From: Nitrospira sp.
Lineage (GTDB): Bacteria > Nitrospirota > Nitrospiria > Nitrospirales > Nitrospiraceae
Assembly (NCBI GenBank): GCA_016715825.1
Contig: JADJXO010000001.1
Location: forward strand, 1,193,280-1,257,279
Reading direction: 5' to 3'
DNA length: 64,000 nt
Positions 42,773-51,674 of the stretch are shown piece by piece. Within the stretch, counting starts at the first letter, position 1. Each line of letters begins with the position of its first letter. A program made the position numbers and the translations under genes. The notes below the pieces were generated by a model. The model was not told the DNA's origin and did not search any database. It saw only the letters and a list, made by a program, of their open reading frames with translations.

Positions 42773-42966
42773 TTTTTGGTCTCCTCTATGGCTGACCGGA
42801 CAGCACGAAGCTGGTACTGCTTAGCATCGTCGCCTGACTTACCCGATAGGGTAACCGGTTTCGTCACTCGTGGATGAACGAAGTTTCTATGACTCCCTTT
42901 ACCGCCCCGATCCTTGAATCCAGCCTTCGTCAGTTCGGCTATCAGCTCCCTGATTTTTGGGGGCAT
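42769..42966 (-). CDS. hicA: HicA-like mRNA interferase toxin
   Basis: 65 residues from ATG 42966. The frame extends to 43020, but MPPKIRELIAELTKAGF is the family start. GGKGSHRNFVHPRVTKPVTL carries the conserved Gly-Ser-His of the double-stranded-RNA-binding fold that cuts mRNA. It is paired with hicB downstream. The module lies beside the IS630 element. Confidence 0.87.
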   Translation of the reverse strand: MPPKIRELIAELTKAGFKDRGGKGSHRNFVHPRVTKPVTLSGKSGDDAKQYQLRAVRSAIEETKK

Positions 42967-43044
42967 CTCATTTTCACTCCAGAGTGTACCAAACGATGAA
43001 GTGTACTCCTGGATCGCCAATAATTTCAGCCAGCCCTACATCCA

Positions 43045-43818
43045 TCATCTCCCCTGTCCCGCCCGAGCAATGAGTTCTTTCAGCCCATTCAAATCCAACG
43101 CCCCAGGCACCAGTTCATTGCCCACGATGAAGCCTGGGGTTCCCGAGATGCCGAGCTCTTGAGCGAGCCCCCGGTTCTTGTCGATGACGGCCTGCCACTT
43201 CGGATCGGCCATGTCGGCTTCCAGGCGCCCCGCATTGAGACCGACGCTCACCGCGATGTTTAGAATCTCATCCTTCGTCATGTCTGAGTGGGACGCGAGC
43301 AGGGCTTCGTGGAAGGCTTGGTGCTTGCCTTGCGCTTGAGACGCGAGTGCAGCCTTGGCTGCGAGTTCCGACGGTTCGCCCAAAATGGGAAAGTCCTTGT
43401 AGACCACCCGCACCCGAGGATCCACCTTCTGCAGTTCCGTCACAGCCGACGCCGCACGTTTACAGTAGCCGCAACGGTAATCATAGAACTCGACTAGCGT
43501 GATTTCGCCCTTGGGATTGCCGCTGACCGGAGATGTCGGATCGTGAAGCAGTTCCTGCTGTTTGGCAGTCAGGGCAATTTTTTGACGTTCCCGCTGTTCC
43601 GCTTCACGCTTCGCTTCCATCGCCTGCAGCGATTGGACAATCACTTCCGGATGATTTCGGATGTAGCGTTCAATGGCGGCGTCGGTGAGGTCTTGAGAGA
43701 CGACTGAGGTAGCCTTGCTTTCATTGGCCGTGCTTGAGCAACCTGAAGCAACCAGGATCAGACTAGCAAAGATGGCCGGTGACGAGGTAAAGCGGTTCCA
43801 GATGTGGATACTATTCAT
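43045..43818 (-). CDS. DsbA/Com1-type thioredoxin-fold lipoprotein
   Basis: 257 residues. The signal sequence ends in the lipobox LVASGC, so the protein is probably lipid-anchored. A helical region with EAKREAEQRERQKIALT precedes the thioredoxin domain: VEFYDYRCGYCKRAASAV holds the redox CGYC, and GTPGFIVGNELVPGAL holds the cis-Pro. Proteins of this type act as periplasmic disulfide oxidases or isomerases. This suits an organism that exports many multi-cysteine cytochromes. A damaged copy of its 3' end lies at 42409-42502. Confidence 0.93.
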   Translation of the reverse strand: MNSIHIWNRFTSSPAIFASLILVASGCSSTANESKATSVVSQDLTDAAIERYIRNHPEVIVQSLQAMEAKREAEQRERQKIALTAKQQELLHDPTSPVSGNPKGEITLVEFYDYRCGYCKRAASAVTELQKVDPRVRVVYKDFPILGEPSELAAKAALASQAQGKHQAFHEALLASHSDMTKDEILNIAVSVGLNAGRLEADMADPKWQAVIDKNRGLAQELGISGTPGFIVGNELVPGALDLNGLKELIARAGQGR

Positions 43819-43890
43819 CGATAGATCTCCTGTGCCATTGGCGCATTCGGAACTGGGGGTATGGAACTGTGCTCTTCCTCCATACGCACA

Positions 43891-44148
43891 TCACCCAGGT
43901 GATTGCCGAGCCACTTTTCCTATAACCTGCCACCGAGCCTCAATCGTGTCTGCTGACAAGTCAGCACCACATGCCCATTCGACAAAATACCCGCCATTGG
44001 CGACCTTCACAAATTCGCTTTGATCTCGGAGCGCCTCGAACGCCTCACTGGAAGGGGCTTCACCAAACCGACCGATGCGGCCATCATCTGCCACAATTGA
44101 CGGCATCCAGCTAGGTTCTACTTGCAGTTCCGTAATCCTCAAAGCCAT
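43891..44148 (-). CDS. DUF2442 domain protein
   Basis: 85 residues from ATG 44148, which overlaps the end of the TPM gene. ALRITELQVEPSWMPSIVAD and the later FVKVANGGYFVEWACGADLS followed by IEARW match DUF2442. Members often accompany a DUF4160 partner in small toxin-antitoxin-like pairs, but no partner is visible here. The 72-bp gap after it is empty. Confidence 0.75.
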   Translation of the reverse strand: MALRITELQVEPSWMPSIVADDGRIGRFGEAPSSEAFEALRDQSEFVKVANGGYFVEWACGADLSADTIEARWQVIGKVARQSPG

Positions 44149-44903
44149 CACCACCAACTTTCCCCACTCGTGGCTCCACCAAAGCCGCCCCAGTTCCCGC
44201 CGAAGCCGCCCTGGCCGGTTCCCCAATATTCACCATTCTGAATACGGCGATAGGGATGCCGGAGATCGGGCCGGCTGATCATCCAGAAGAACGCGACGAT
44301 CGCCATGGTGGTCCCAAGCGTAATCCAGACTCCGAGCCCCTTGATACGAGGCCGAGTCGGCGTATCGAGTCGCACCTCTTGCGCAGGGGTCGCCAGAGCG
44401 ACCGCCGCGCGATACAACCCTTCACCAAATTGTCCTCGTTCGATCGCAGGCTGGAGATAGGTACGGCCCACATCATCCCTGACGGTCGGCGTAATGACCG
44501 GAAACATTCTGCGCCCCAGGGCCATGGCTGCCTGCCGTTCTTCCACAGCCACCAACACCATCAACCCATGTTCCTGTTGCGTCGAACCGATTTGCCATTT
44601 TTGATACAGTGCATCGGCATATTCTCTGGCGCTCGGATACGGCTTAATCGTGGGCACCGTCACGATCACCATCTCCACGCCGCTTTTCTTTTCAAGATCG
44701 GTACAGACGGACCGGATGCGTTCCTTCCATGCATCGTCGACGACTTGCGCATGATCGCTCACATATCCGATGGGACTCGGAAGCGGCACACGTTCTTTTG
44801 GCCGTTCATAGAGCGCAGCCGATGCATCGCCAACCGAAAGGAAGAAGATTACACCTAAGCACGCCTTGCTGCTCCAGTACCGGTGCTCGTGAAACAGGCT
44901 CAC
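44148..44903 (-). CDS. TPM-domain (YgcG-like) membrane protein
   Basis: 251 residues. A signal peptide is followed by the TPM domain (about 45-170: GYVSDHAQVVDDAWKERIRS, SGVEMVIVTVPTI, HGLMVLVAVEERQAAMALG). One helix (GVWITLGTTMAIVAFFWMI) and a Gly/Trp-rich tail (GGFGGNWGGFGGA) complete the protein. TPM proteins have been linked to photosystem repair and to phosphatase activity. Their bacterial role is unclear. It overlaps both neighbouring genes by a few bases. Confidence 0.87.
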   Translation of the reverse strand: MSLFHEHRYWSSKACLGVIFFLSVGDASAALYERPKERVPLPSPIGYVSDHAQVVDDAWKERIRSVCTDLEKKSGVEMVIVTVPTIKPYPSAREYADALYQKWQIGSTQQEHGLMVLVAVEERQAAMALGRRMFPVITPTVRDDVGRTYLQPAIERGQFGEGLYRAAVALATPAQEVRLDTPTRPRIKGLGVWITLGTTMAIVAFFWMISRPDLRHPYRRIQNGEYWGTGQGGFGGNWGGFGGATSGESWW

Positions 44904-45655
44904 TTGATACGTGCCTCCGCGATCCCCACCAATCGTGTCAGACAGTCAAGGTAGCGATCCATGTGTCTTGGGATCTGTTTCTGTCGTGGAGAGATGTGAC
45001 CACGCTTGAGTGCCTGCGCGTCACGAAGGCCGGTCAGGTCGATCTCAAGATGGGATTCGATGTCATGTAGTAGCGGCTCTCCATGCTTCATCACTGGGCG
45101 ACCCAATAACCGTTGCAACCCACGAAGCACCGGCAGAAGCGCGGTGATCGACAACGGCAATAGAATTGTGATGGCCTCTTCAGTGCTTCGTCCTTCCACC
45201 AGACGTTGACGGAGTCGAAACACATTTCCACGGAGCCCCTGCACAACCTCTCCGGCCAGATACCGTGTGTCGATTTTGAGGCCGACAAAGGGATCTTGTC
45301 CCCAGAGCAAGCGATGCCAGTCCAGAATGTCTTGGTACTCCAAGGGAAAGGCGGTTGAGGCCGAATCTAGGTCGGCTCTCGTAAGGAACAAAGGAACCAT
45401 CACCTGCTCCTTGCTCCAGCGCTTATGAAGGCCGTCATACTGTTTTAAGACCGAGAGATCGTAGGAGGATAGGATCAACAAAACGTTGAGGTTGGAGAGA
45501 CCTGGTAGAAATTCACCGCGGACAGCACTGCCATAGAGAATAATGCTTTCAAGTTCGTTTTCATATGCTTTTGAAACATCTTTCACGTATGACTTTAAGA
45601 GTTTTTGCGTGCCTTCCGGTAAGCCGTCGATGCTCCAGTCGACCGGTGCCATCAC
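44900..45655 (-). CDS. Nucleotidyltransferase-fold protein, catalytic Asp pair not seen
   Basis: 251 residues. SIILYGSAVRGEFLPGLSNL is the Gly-Ser start of a Pol-beta-like nucleotidyltransferase, but the usual D-x-D is replaced by N-x-N (SNLNVLL). The N-terminal domain is followed by a helical half with RLVEGRSTEEAITILLPLS. Loss of both Asp suggests a non-catalytic member. It overlaps the TPM gene by four bases and starts one base after the monooxygenase stop, so all three form one operon. Confidence 0.7.
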   Translation of the reverse strand: MMAPVDWSIDGLPEGTQKLLKSYVKDVSKAYENELESIILYGSAVRGEFLPGLSNLNVLLILSSYDLSVLKQYDGLHKRWSKEQVMVPLFLTRADLDSASTAFPLEYQDILDWHRLLWGQDPFVGLKIDTRYLAGEVVQGLRGNVFRLRQRLVEGRSTEEAITILLPLSITALLPVLRGLQRLLGRPVMKHGEPLLHDIESHLEIDLTGLRDAQALKRGHISPRQKQIPRHMDRYLDCLTRLVGIAEARIK

Positions 45656-45656
45656 G

Positions 45657-46931
45657 TTACCGCGCCCCTCCCGCTGCCATGTCGCGGGCTGAAGGATCCG
45701 GCAAGAATCCGGCTGCCATGAGGCGATCCATCATGCCGAATGGGGGGTCCTTGCGAAGTCCGGCTGTGGTCGACAAGACCCGATATCGAAGTCGCGCGTT
45801 GCGGTCCAACGTGCTGAACACACGGTCACGGAGAAACGCAATGACCGGGTTTGCCGTATTCCAAAACAGCACCTGCTCGTCGGCCAATTTCTGCAGCATG
45901 GTCACCTGTGGCCGACGGAGGATTTCGTAGCTCCTGAGCTTGGCGGCCGAATAGTCATTCGTCGCCAGACACTCGGGCAAGAGGTCCGCCAAGGTCATCG
46001 CATCGACCATCGCCTGCATGCGCCCCTGTGAGGCATGGGGATTCATGGCATGGGCGGCATCCCCAATCAGCACCGCTCCATCTGCCACCCAGGTCGGTGT
46101 TCGCACACGCCCGGTCGGCATAAAGGCTGTGTGCTTCCAGTCCGTCAACGTACGGAATATCGGTTCACTGGACGGATCGATTTTGGTCCAGGCTTCCTGG
46201 AGCGCTGGAAGCCCCTGCGCTTTCACATGGTCATACGAACCAGCCTTGATCATATAGAACGCATACACTTTGTCTCCGGCGGCAGGAAACATCCCGAGGA
46301 TGGTCTTCTTCCCTACGAAATACTTCGCTTCCTCCAGCGGAATCGCCGCGTCTAATAGCGCGATCAAGTATCCTTGCGGATAGAGATGCAGCTCCGCCGA
46401 GATCTGCAAGGCTTCCCGAACCTTTGAAAAGGCCCCATCGGCACCGACGACCACCTTGGCTTTTATAGTGAGCTCCGCATCGTCCTGCTTGGCGGTCAAC
46501 CCGACGACTCGGCCTTGGTCACGCAGCAACCCCGTAAACGTCGATCGATACCGCAACGAGACGGAAGGCTCCTGCTCGATCGCGCCGAGGATGGCATGGT
46601 GCGCCACATTGGGAAGGGTGACCACGGCACGATTATAGGGTGGCGGAAGATCGCCATAGTCCACGGTACATAACCGCTCACCGCCGACCCGGCAGAAATG
46701 AAACTTATGCACCGTTCGCGTGGATTCGCTGGGCAGCTCATTCAGAAGTCCTAGCTGATCGAGCACCCGCTGCCCGTTCGGTTGCAGAATCTCGCCACGC
46801 AATCCCTGCGGTGGTCCGGGCGCCCGTTCAAGAACAATGGTTTTGATCCCCTTCTGGGCCAAGGCAAGAGCCAGGACGGCCCCGCCTCCACCGGCTCCGA
46901 CGACCGCAATGTCCGTCTCCACGACCATCAC
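45657..46931 (-). CDS. FAD-dependent monooxygenase (UbiH/PHBH type)
   Basis: 424 residues. TDIAVVGAGGGGAVLALALA is the FAD-binding G-x-G-x2-G motif, VVVGADGAFSKVRE the DG motif and AVLIGDAAHAMNPHASQGRM the GD motif of group A flavoprotein hydroxylases. The substrate is unknown; it could be an isoprenoid or a quinone precursor. It is the first gene of the run 46931 to 43891. Confidence 0.9.
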   Translation of the reverse strand: MMVVETDIAVVGAGGGGAVLALALAQKGIKTIVLERAPGPPQGLRGEILQPNGQRVLDQLGLLNELPSESTRTVHKFHFCRVGGERLCTVDYGDLPPPYNRAVVTLPNVAHHAILGAIEQEPSVSLRYRSTFTGLLRDQGRVVGLTAKQDDAELTIKAKVVVGADGAFSKVREALQISAELHLYPQGYLIALLDAAIPLEEAKYFVGKKTILGMFPAAGDKVYAFYMIKAGSYDHVKAQGLPALQEAWTKIDPSSEPIFRTLTDWKHTAFMPTGRVRTPTWVADGAVLIGDAAHAMNPHASQGRMQAMVDAMTLADLLPECLATNDYSAAKLRSYEILRRPQVTMLQKLADEQVLFWNTANPVIAFLRDRVFSTLDRNARLRYRVLSTTAGLRKDPPFGMMDRLMAAGFLPDPSARDMAAGGAR

Positions 46932-47020
46932 TGTTCTCGCTTCCCCGGCCTACCCTATCGCCATTCATGAACACTGGGGATCGAACTAGTCCATCCACCC
47001 ACGACCACATGGATCGCTTT

Positions 47021-47491
47021 TCATTTCCAATCCTGGAATCGTTCTTGGTCCTTCCACAGTGAGAGAAACTTTTCTCGTGCCTTCACCGTGATGGCATGGT
47101 CTCTGATGACATCCAGCCGCTCATCGTTGTAGCGATTGCCGCTGGTCGTCTGATTCATTGAGCCGTTGGTATTTACCTCGTCGTCGATGACGACCTGTTT
47201 CAGATGCATGAGCGCATCGTGTCGATTGATCTTGATGGGAATCCCCGCTTCACGCAGAGCCGACAGCGCCGTCTTCTGCTTCGGATCATTCAATCGTTGA
47301 CGATCCGTGAGGACACGGACATCCACCCCGCGTTTTTTCGCCCCTACCAGCGCCTTCACCGTCAGAGGGGACGTTAATCCATAGACTGCCACAAAGATAT
47401 ACCGTTTGGCACGATCGTACGTCTGCACAAGATGCTCAAGCGGTCGATCGTCCGGCCCATACCACACCTCCACCGCTGAGGTCAAGGTCAC
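47021..47491 (-). CDS. Phospholipase D-like (single HKD) protein
   Basis: 156 residues from GTG 47491. The motif LMHLKQVVIDDEVNTNGSMN is the H-x-K-x4-D with the following Gly-Ser. A single motif implies a dimer, as in the Nuc-type endonucleases. Upstream, another frame (VTLLAVVLFGP, about 47530-47500) looks like a signal peptide, so the true N-terminus may have been cut off by an indel. Phosphodiesterase or nuclease activity is likely, in the periplasm if that signal is real. Confidence 0.82.
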   Translation of the reverse strand: MTLTSAVEVWYGPDDRPLEHLVQTYDRAKRYIFVAVYGLTSPLTVKALVGAKKRGVDVRVLTDRQRLNDPKQKTALSALREAGIPIKINRHDALMHLKQVVIDDEVNTNGSMNQTTSGNRYNDERLDVIRDHAITVKAREKFLSLWKDQERFQDWK

Positions 47492-47580
47492 ATCCGGATT
47501 GGTCCGAACAGGACGACAGCGAGCAACGTCACAGAGAGTCCCCTAATGAGACACCTGCATGGCCGGGGGGCAAGATCACC

Positions 47581-47997
47581 TTACTCCAGCTCGAAAAGAT
47601 CATGAAAATGGTCTTCCGAGGCCCCCCAGGCTTGTGGCGCATGTAGGACAAGCCATTGCCGAAGATATTGCTTCTGCTCCGGCAGGAGAAGCTGTTTGAT
47701 CTGGTGAGATCGGCCTTGGAGTGGTTGCAGAAGGCTTACATGCTTGGTGACATCCAACATTGCGGTCCGGACATACATATTCGTAAAAGTAGACGGAGTT
47801 TCTTCTGTCCCCTCGCCCTGGACCCACACAGAGAGGAACTTCTCCAAGACCAGCCCAGCGCTGTCCAGCGCCGGTTCAGTGTCGTGGAACAGCTCATTCT
47901 CGGACTGGCTTAAAGGAGTCGACTCCGTGGCACGAAAGAGGAAATTCTTTTTCCACATCCCATGTATCCTGCAGGCGGCATAATGGCGACCACGCAT
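47581..47997 (-). CDS. Hypothetical protein
   Basis: 138 residues from ATG 47997. The frame is open to 48129 (first TTG) and beyond, and reads plausibly there (CQGWFTPCGEHEAVIVVTEA). The real start may thus be 48060 or 48129, but not further, because the sulfur-carrier gene lies opposite. It contains HDTEPALDSAGLVLEKFLSV and a basic Gln-rich helix. No family is recognised. Confidence 0.5.
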   Translation of the reverse strand: MRGRHYAACRIHGMWKKNFLFRATESTPLSQSENELFHDTEPALDSAGLVLEKFLSVWVQGEGTEETPSTFTNMYVRTAMLDVTKHVSLLQPLQGRSHQIKQLLLPEQKQYLRQWLVLHAPQAWGASEDHFHDLFELE

Positions 47998-48160
47998 CCC
48001 AAAGTCAAGTAAGCATGATTGCCGCTGGTTGAAAATTCGGGCCTCGGTGACGACAATCACCGCTTCATGTTCTCCACACGGGGTGAACCAGCCTTGACAA
48101 GCAACACGTCCCTTTGATACGTTCAAAAACTTCAATCTATAAGCCAACTTGGGAGAATTT

Positions 48161-48361
48161 GTGCAGGTCAAAATCAATGGGAAGCCTGAGGAGATCCAGG
48201 CCGGAACAGTCCTCGACTTATTGAACGTGAAGAAGATCGAGCCCCAGATGGTCGCGGTTGAGGTCAACGACAAGGTGCTGGAACGCGATGATCTTGCCAC
48301 GACCCGCCTCAATGAAGGGGACCAGGTGGAGTTTCTCTTCTATATGGGGGGCGGTCGGTGA
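48161..48361 (+). CDS. ThiS/CysO-like sulfur carrier with a C-terminal extension
   Basis: 66 residues from GTG 48161 after GGGAG. The ubiquitin-like fold is clear (VKINGKPEEIQAGTVLDLLN, MVAVEVNDKVLERDDL, DQVEFLFYMGGGR). The chain ends GGGR instead of the bare Gly-Gly of ThiS, so one residue may have to be trimmed before activation, as known for some carriers paired with JAMM peptidases. A JAMM gene closes the cluster (52859-53368). The stop overlaps the cysK start (GTGA). It is the first gene of the sulfur-transfer operon. Confidence 0.9.
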   Translation: MQVKINGKPEEIQAGTVLDLLNVKKIEPQMVAVEVNDKVLERDDLATTRLNEGDQVEFLFYMGGGR

Positions 48362-49311
48362 GTACATCATCGTACAAGAACATCACGGAACTCATCGGCA
48401 ACACTCCGCTCGTGCGGTTGAACCGTCTTTCCAAAGATGGATCGGCGACCGATCTATGGGAAAGTCGAGTTTTTCAATCCTGGAGGCAGCGTCAAAGATC
48501 GAATCTGCCTCAACATGATCAACGAGGCGGAACGGCAAGGCAAACTGAAGCCTGGCGGAACCATCGTCGAGCCAACCAGCGGGAATACAGGTATCGGTCT
48601 GGCCCTTGTCGCTGCAGTACGCGGGTACAAGTTGATCCTCGTGATGCCTGAGAGCATGAGTATGGAACGGGCTAGCCTGCTCTCATCCTATGGGGCCCAG
48701 CTAGTCTTAACGCCGGCTTGGGAAGGCATGAAGGGTTCAATCAAAGAGGCAGAAAGTATCCTGGCACAGAACCCGTCTTACTTTATGCCGGATCAATTCT
48801 CGAACCCGGCCAACCCAGCGATCCACAAAACGACGACGGCGTTGGAAATCTGGGATGCGCTCGGAGGAAAAATCGATGCGTTCGTGGCCGCGGTCGGAAC
48901 TGGTGGCACCATCACGGGCTGTGGAGAAGTCTTTAAAGAACGAAATCCACACGTTAAAGTGATTGCCGTTGAACCGGCGACCTCCCCGGTTTTGTCAGGA
49001 GGTGACCCAGGCCCCCATAAGATCCAGGGGATCGGGGCAGGCTTTATTCCAAAAGTCCTGAACCGAACCATTCTCGACCGCGTGATCACCGTGACGGACG
49101 ATGAGGCGTATCAGACCGCCAAGCAATTATCGAAGAAAGAAGGGTTGCTCGTTGGAATCTCCGCTGGCGCAAACGTGTTTGCCGCACAGAAAGTTGAGGA
49201 GGAATTAGGTCCCGGCAAGAACGTCGTCACTATCCTATGTGATACGGGCGAGCGTTACATCAGCATTGAGAGTATTTTTCAAAATCTCAACGTAGAACGA
49301 CGAGCGACGAA
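48358..49311 (+). CDS. cysK: Cysteine synthase, one frameshift near the start
   Basis: GTG 48358 begins SSYKNITELIGNTPLVRLNR. The frame is lost near 48447-48456 and resumes as IYGKVEFFNPGGSVKDRICL, which contains the PLP Lys. TSGNTGIGLALVAAVRGYKL, AAVGTGGTITGCGE and CDTGERYISIE complete the family pattern. The enzyme replaces the acetyl or phospho group of an activated serine with sulfide, or with the thiocarboxylate of a carrier protein in CysM-type systems. Its frame runs without a stop into the following E1-like gene. The usual C-terminus is near 49270-49311. Confidence 0.9.
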
Positions 49312-50131
49312 GATGGAATTCACTGAAGAGCAAATAAATCGCTATAGCCGGCATATTTTGCTGCCGGAAGTCGGCGGCAAGGGACAGAAGAAAATCGCCA
49401 AGTCTCGAATTCTTCTCGTCGGTGCCGGTGGTCTCGGCTCACCGGCTGCGCTGTATCTGGCTGCAGCAGGAGTGGGCACGATTGGGTTGATCGACAGTGA
49501 TGTCGTGGATCTGACCAACCTCCAGCGCCAGATCTTCCACCATACGCCCGACGTGGGACGTCCAAAGGTGCAGTCGGGAAAAGAAAAGATCCAGGCACTG
49601 AACCCAGATGTCTCCGTTTCAATGTACGAGGAACGCCTTACGGCTGGAAATGCGCTCAAGATTATCGGTGACTATGATGTCGTCATCGATGGTGTCGATA
49701 ATTTCCCGGCAAAGTTCCTCATCAACGATGCCTGCTTTTTCGCCGAGAAGCCGCTGATTCATGGAGGCATTCTCCGTTTCGACGGCCGCGTCACCACTAT
49801 CATTCCAAAGAAATCGGCCTGCTATCGTTGCGTGTTCAAAGCCCCTCCTCCACCCGGCTTGGTCGCCTCCTGTCAAGAAGCTGGCGTCATCGGGGTGTTG
49901 GCGGGTATTATCGGAACGATTCAAGCGACGGAGGCGTTGAAGCTCATTCTTGGGGTCGGACGCCCGTTGACCGATCGCTTACTCGACTTCGACGCTCGTA
50001 AAACCCAATTTCGAGAGATCAGGATCCGACGTAACCCGAATTGTGCGCTCTGCGGGGAACATCCGACGATTACTGAGTTGTTCGACGATGGGGATCCATA
50101 TGCCGGATGCGCCGTGCGTCCATCGACATAG
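49312..50131 (+). CDS. MoeB/ThiF-like E1 activating enzyme
   Basis: 272 residues from ATG 49312, in frame with cysK and without an intervening stop. INRYSRHILLPEVGGKGQKK, the nucleotide motif LLVGAGGLGSPAALYLAAAG, the Arg finger in NLQRQIFH, and two zinc Cys pairs (CYRC, CALC) are present. The Cys in VASCQEAGVIG is typical of the group. It adenylates the C-terminal Gly of a sulfur carrier so that sulfur can be loaded. A second copy lies at 52008-52811. Confidence 0.92.
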
Positions 50132-50152
50132 AGTAACGAAGGCGGTGCCACC

Positions 50153-51403
50153 ATGAGTAAAATGAAAGCGCTGGTTTGCCGGGAATGCGGCAAGGAATAT
50201 CCGACGAAAGCGATCCATGTCTGCGAGATGTGCTTCGGCCCGCTCGAAGTGAAGTATAACTACGACGAGATCAAGAAGACCATTTCTCGTAAGAAGATCG
50301 CGGACGGCCCGCACAGCATGTGGCGCTACCTCGACCTGCTGCCGGTCGAAGGCACGAATTTCGTCGGACCGCATGCGGGGTTTACCCCCCTCGTGCGTGC
50401 CAAGAATCTCGGGGCCTATCTTGGGCTCGACGAACTCTATATCAAAAACGATACGGTGAACCACCCGACCCTTTCCTTCAAGGATCGTGTTGTCGCCGTC
50501 GCGCTGACACGCGCGCGTGAACTTGGATTTGAAACAGTCGCTTGCGCCTCCACCGGTAACTTGGCGAACTCCGTGTCTGCCCACGCGGCCTCGGCAAACT
50601 TACATTGCTACGTCTTTATTCCCGGCGACCTAGAGGCGGCAAAGGTCCTGGGCAATTTGATTTATCGACCACATGTCGTCGAGATCGAAGGCAACTACGA
50701 CGATGTCAACCGGCTGTGCAGCGAGATCGCGGGCGAGCACGGATGGGCGTTCGTGAACATCAACATCCGTCCCTATTATGCCGAAGGCTCAAAGACACTT
50801 GCCTTTGAAACTGTGGAACAACTGGGATGGAAAACACCGGATCAGGTTGTCATTCCGATGGCATCCGGCTCACTGTTGACCAAGATTTGGAAAGGCCTGC
50901 ATGAGATGAAGGCCTTGGGCCTCATCGATGATGTTCGCACAAAGATCAACGGCGCCCAAGCAGAAGGTTGTTCACCGATCTCCACGGCATTCAAAGCGGG
51001 ACGAGATTTCTTCAAGCCGGTCAAACCGCAGACGATTGCCAAGTCTCTTGCCATCGGGAACCCAGCTGATGGCTACTATGCCCTCAAAGCCACCGCTGAA
51101 AGTCACGGAGCCATGGACATGGTGACGGACGAAGAAGTCGTCGAAGGCATCCAGTTGCTGGCCCAAACCGAAGGCATCTTCGCGGAAACGGCGGGCGGTG
51201 TCACGATCGGCGTACTCAAAAAACTCGTGAAGCAGGGAATCATCAAGAAAGACGAGGTCACAGTGGCCTACGTGACCGGTAATGGCTTAAAGACGCAGGA
51301 AGCGGTGATCGACTCGGTCGGTCGTCCGGTTCGAATTCAGCCCAGCCTGGTCGACTTTGAAAAGACATTTAAAATGGGAAAGAATGGTGGTGGTGACGCA
51401 TGA
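50153..51403 (+). CDS. thrC: Threonine synthase
   Basis: 416 residues. The N-terminal zinc-ribbon-like part has CRECGKEYPTKAIHVCEMCF. The PLP Lys is in NHPTLSFKDRVVAVAL, and ACASTGNLANSVSAHAA is the phosphate-binding segment. This is the class with an N-terminal Cys cluster. It converts O-phosphohomoserine to threonine. Its place between two carrier/E1 pairs raises the possibility of a thiocarboxylate-linked side role. The stop overlaps the next gene (ATGA). Confidence 0.92.
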   Translation: MSKMKALVCRECGKEYPTKAIHVCEMCFGPLEVKYNYDEIKKTISRKKIADGPHSMWRYLDLLPVEGTNFVGPHAGFTPLVRAKNLGAYLGLDELYIKNDTVNHPTLSFKDRVVAVALTRARELGFETVACASTGNLANSVSAHAASANLHCYVFIPGDLEAAKVLGNLIYRPHVVEIEGNYDDVNRLCSEIAGEHGWAFVNINIRPYYAEGSKTLAFETVEQLGWKTPDQVVIPMASGSLLTKIWKGLHEMKALGLIDDVRTKINGAQAEGCSPISTAFKAGRDFFKPVKPQTIAKSLAIGNPADGYYALKATAESHGAMDMVTDEEVVEGIQLLAQTEGIFAETAGGVTIGVLKKLVKQGIIKKDEVTVAYVTGNGLKTQEAVIDSVGRPVRIQPSLVDFEKTFKMGKNGGGDA

Positions 51404-51672
51404 TTAAGGTTCGTATTCCGACTCCGCTTCGCCCCCTGACCAAGGGTCAGGGAGAGGTGGAAACCAAAGCTGCCAGTGTCCTTGAAATGATTGAGACGTT
51501 GAACAACGCCCATCCCGGCATCAAAGATCGTCTCTGCGACGAAACAGGAGAACTCCGTCGCTTCGTCAACATTTATGTGAATGAAGAAGATATTCGCTTT
51601 CTCAAGGGGAAAGAGACCTCCCTCAAGGACGGCGACGAGGTTTCCATCGTCCCAGCGATCGCGGGAGGGTAA
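51400..51672 (+). CDS. MoaD/ThiS-family sulfur carrier ending in Gly-Gly
   Basis: 90 residues. KVRIPTPLRPLTKGQGEVET, LCDETGELRRFVNIYVNEED and DEVSIVPAIAGG form the MoaD-like ubiquitin fold with the bare C-terminal Gly-Gly needed for adenylation and thiocarboxylation. It is coupled to thrC by a four-base overlap, and the NIL gene follows after 2 bp. It is the second carrier of the cluster, and unlike the first it needs no trimming. Confidence 0.93.
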   Translation: MIKVRIPTPLRPLTKGQGEVETKAASVLEMIETLNNAHPGIKDRLCDETGELRRFVNIYVNEEDIRFLKGKETSLKDGDEVSIVPAIAGG

Positions 51673-51674
51673 CC

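Noticed and set aside
48130..48312. Upstream extension of the hypothetical gene ending at 47581
   Set aside because: It would run through the sulfur-carrier gene on the other strand, whose family is clear.
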